A stretch of DNA of 7,781 nt from positions 1 to 7,781 of the forward strand of contig CALHIC010000152.1 in NCBI GenBank assembly GCA_938030845.1, written 5' to 3'. The translations under genes were made by a program, and so were the position numbers. Shown here piece by piece: positions 6,664-7,781 of the stretch. A model generated the notes under the pieces. That model made no database searches, was not told the origin of the DNA, and saw only the letters and a list, made by a program, of their open reading frames with translations. Numbering within the stretch: position 1 is the stretch's first letter; each line of letters starts with the position of its first letter. The DNA is from an uncultured Oribacterium sp. (lineage in GTDB: Bacteria > Bacillota > Clostridia > Lachnospirales > Lachnospiraceae).

Positions 6664-7781
6664 GAACTTAATCCATCCCAGTACACCGGCTACGGAACTG
6701 AACAGAATAATCGCCACAAAGAAGGGGCAAAGGTATTTGATCATGAAATTAAATACCGTCTTTCTTTTAAAGGGAGCATCCTTTCGCATAACTTCCGCCG
6801 CAATACCCTCTACACCGATTACCCGCACCACCAAAAGACAGGTAGCCATAGCCGCAATGGGCATCATCACGGAGTTGGTCAGGAAGTCAAAGAAATCCAG
6901 GAAGGGCATATTTTTCAGTATGGTGATGAAGGACAGAGGGCCATAGCCTAAAGCACTCAGAGTTCCCAAAAGCACCATTATCAAAAGTAAAACCAGGGTG
7001 GCCTTTCTTCTGCTCCACTTCAGCTCATCCTGGAAGGTGGAAACCGCACTTTCCGCAAGGGCGATGGCGGAGGTCAGTGCCGCAAAGAAGACCAGCACGA
7101 AAAATAGAATGCCTACTACCCGCCCGAAGCCCATGCTGGCAAAGATTTTCGGCATGGTGATAAACATCAGAGAGGGGCCGGCCTTTAATACGGAGGGGTC
7201 TCCGTTGGAAAAGGCGAAAACCGCAGGAATAATCATCAGTCCTGCCAAAACCGCGATAGCCGTATCAAAAATCTCCACATGACTGGTGGATTCTTCGATA
7301 GAAAGGTCGGACTTCATATAGGAACCGAAGGTAATCAGGATTCCCATGGCAATGGAGAGGGAATAGAACATCTGTCCCATGGCGGACACCACCGTCATCC
7401 AAGAGAAGTTTTTGATATTGGGAACTAAGAAGTATTTTACCCCGGCAAATGCTCCCTTTCTGGTGATGGCGTAAATGGAAAGCAGGATGGCCAGAATCAC
7501 CAGAATCGGCATCATAAAGGTGGAAACCTTTTCGATTCCATTTTCCACACCCATAAAGATAACCCAAAGTACCAGCAAGGTAAAAATCAAAAACCAAAAC
7601 TCCGTCTTTACCCCATTTCCGATAAATTCCGTAAAATACTCCGCTGTAGCAAGGGCCTCCGTTTCTCCCTTGATATAGCCGAAAAGATATTTGCATACCC
7701 AGCCGCCGATGACGGAATAATAGGGCACAATCAGGATGGGGATAATGTAGTAGTCAAGCGTGAATTTGAGGCAGGCTACAA
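6661..7781 (-). CDS. Sodium-dependent transporter, NSS (SLC6/LeuT-like) family (5' end outside window)
   Basis: Secondary transporter of the neurotransmitter:sodium symporter family; bacterial members import amino acids or related compounds with sodium, but the substrate cannot be assigned here. The frame stays open to the window edge: the GTG at 7728 is internal, preceded in frame by LDYYIIPILI. 372 residues are present, so about 70-80 N-terminal residues (TM1-TM2, carrying much of the sodium and substrate site) are missing. Visible landmarks are PYYSVIGGWV (TM3), FMGVENGIEKVSTFMMP (before TM5), the TM6-type stretch GQMFYSLSIAMGILITFGSY, and the TM8-type stretch FFAALTSAIALAESAVS that contributes to the second sodium site in LeuT. 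Nine hydrophobic segments match TM3-TM11, and the protein ends soon after the last, suggesting the 11-TM bacterial type. Its stop lies in the last 13-bp repeat. Confidence 0.93.
   Translation of the reverse strand, partial: VACLKFTLDYYIIPILIVPYYSVIGGWVCKYLFGYIKGETEALATAEYFTEFIGNGVKTEFWFLIFTLLVLWVIFMGVENGIEKVSTFMMPILVILAILLSIYAITRKGAFAGVKYFLVPNIKNFSWMTVVSAMGQMFYSLSIAMGILITFGSYMKSDLSIEESTSHVEIFDTAIAVLAGLMIIPAVFAFSNGDPSVLKAGPSLMFITMPKIFASMGFGRVVGILFFVLVFFAALTSAIALAESAVSTFQDELKWSRRKATLVLLLIMVLLGTLSALGYGPLSFITILKNMPFLDFFDFLTNSVMMPIAAMATCLLVVRVIGVEGIAAEVMRKDAPFKRKTVFNFMIKYLCPFFVAIILFSSVAGVLGWIKF

Noticed and set aside
6357..6671. 104-codon plus-strand frame over the FMN riboswitch and tandem repeats
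   Set aside because: It is the reverse complement of a conserved RNA aptamer and of repeats, so the open frame has no coding support.

Overview
The window looks like ordinary chromosome of a low-to-mid GC member of the Firmicutes (Bacillota), most likely a Clostridia/Lachnospiraceae-type bacterium. This is inferred from the gene set (PcrA helicase, DUF1836 regulator, YerC-type TrpR relative, RibU with an FMN riboswitch, bacterial NSS transporter), the AGGAGG-like ribosome binding sites and the sigma-A-like promoters. No species-level marker is present. Five of the six well-supported complete or partial genes that can be named are on the minus strand; one regulator is on the plus strand.

Layout. 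1-2080 (minus): pcrA/uvrD-type DNA helicase, cut at its C-terminus by the window edge. 2081-2235: divergent promoter region. 2236-2865 (plus): DUF1836 DNA-binding protein, whose promoter is so close to the ATG that the mRNA may be leaderless. 2860-3065: a roughly 205-nt, almost fully self-complementary element between two convergent genes; its outermost arms contain both stop codons. 3060-3362 (minus): YerC/YecD-type TrpR-like regulator. 3386-4915 (minus): membrane-anchored polysaccharide deacetylase-like protein, probably in one operon with yerC from a promoter near 4942-4969. 5028-5537 (minus): an unrecognised, AT-richer gene. 5597-6229 (minus): riboflavin ECF transporter S component RibU. 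6230-6598: a long regulated leader with promoter, FMN riboswitch, intrinsic terminator, a second hairpin and a possible short leader ORF. 6599-6663: five tandem 13-bp repeats. 6661-7781 (minus): sodium-dependent NSS-family transporter, cut at its N-terminus.

How it works together. The clearest regulatory unit is the FMN-controlled riboflavin uptake gene: when FMN is plentiful, the aptamer should leave the downstream terminator free to form; when FMN is scarce, a conserved aptamer segment can pair with the first terminator arm. No terminator separates ribU from the unknown gene 59 nt downstream, so that gene may be co-regulated by FMN. The deacetylase and yerC form a second tight unit (23-nt gap). 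The helicase, yerC and deacetylase cluster resembles the pcrA/yerC vicinity known from Bacillus, from memory.

The least explained items are the long nested hairpin at 2860-3065, the 13-bp tandem repeats, the unknown AT-rich gene and the apparently leaderless DUF1836 transcript.
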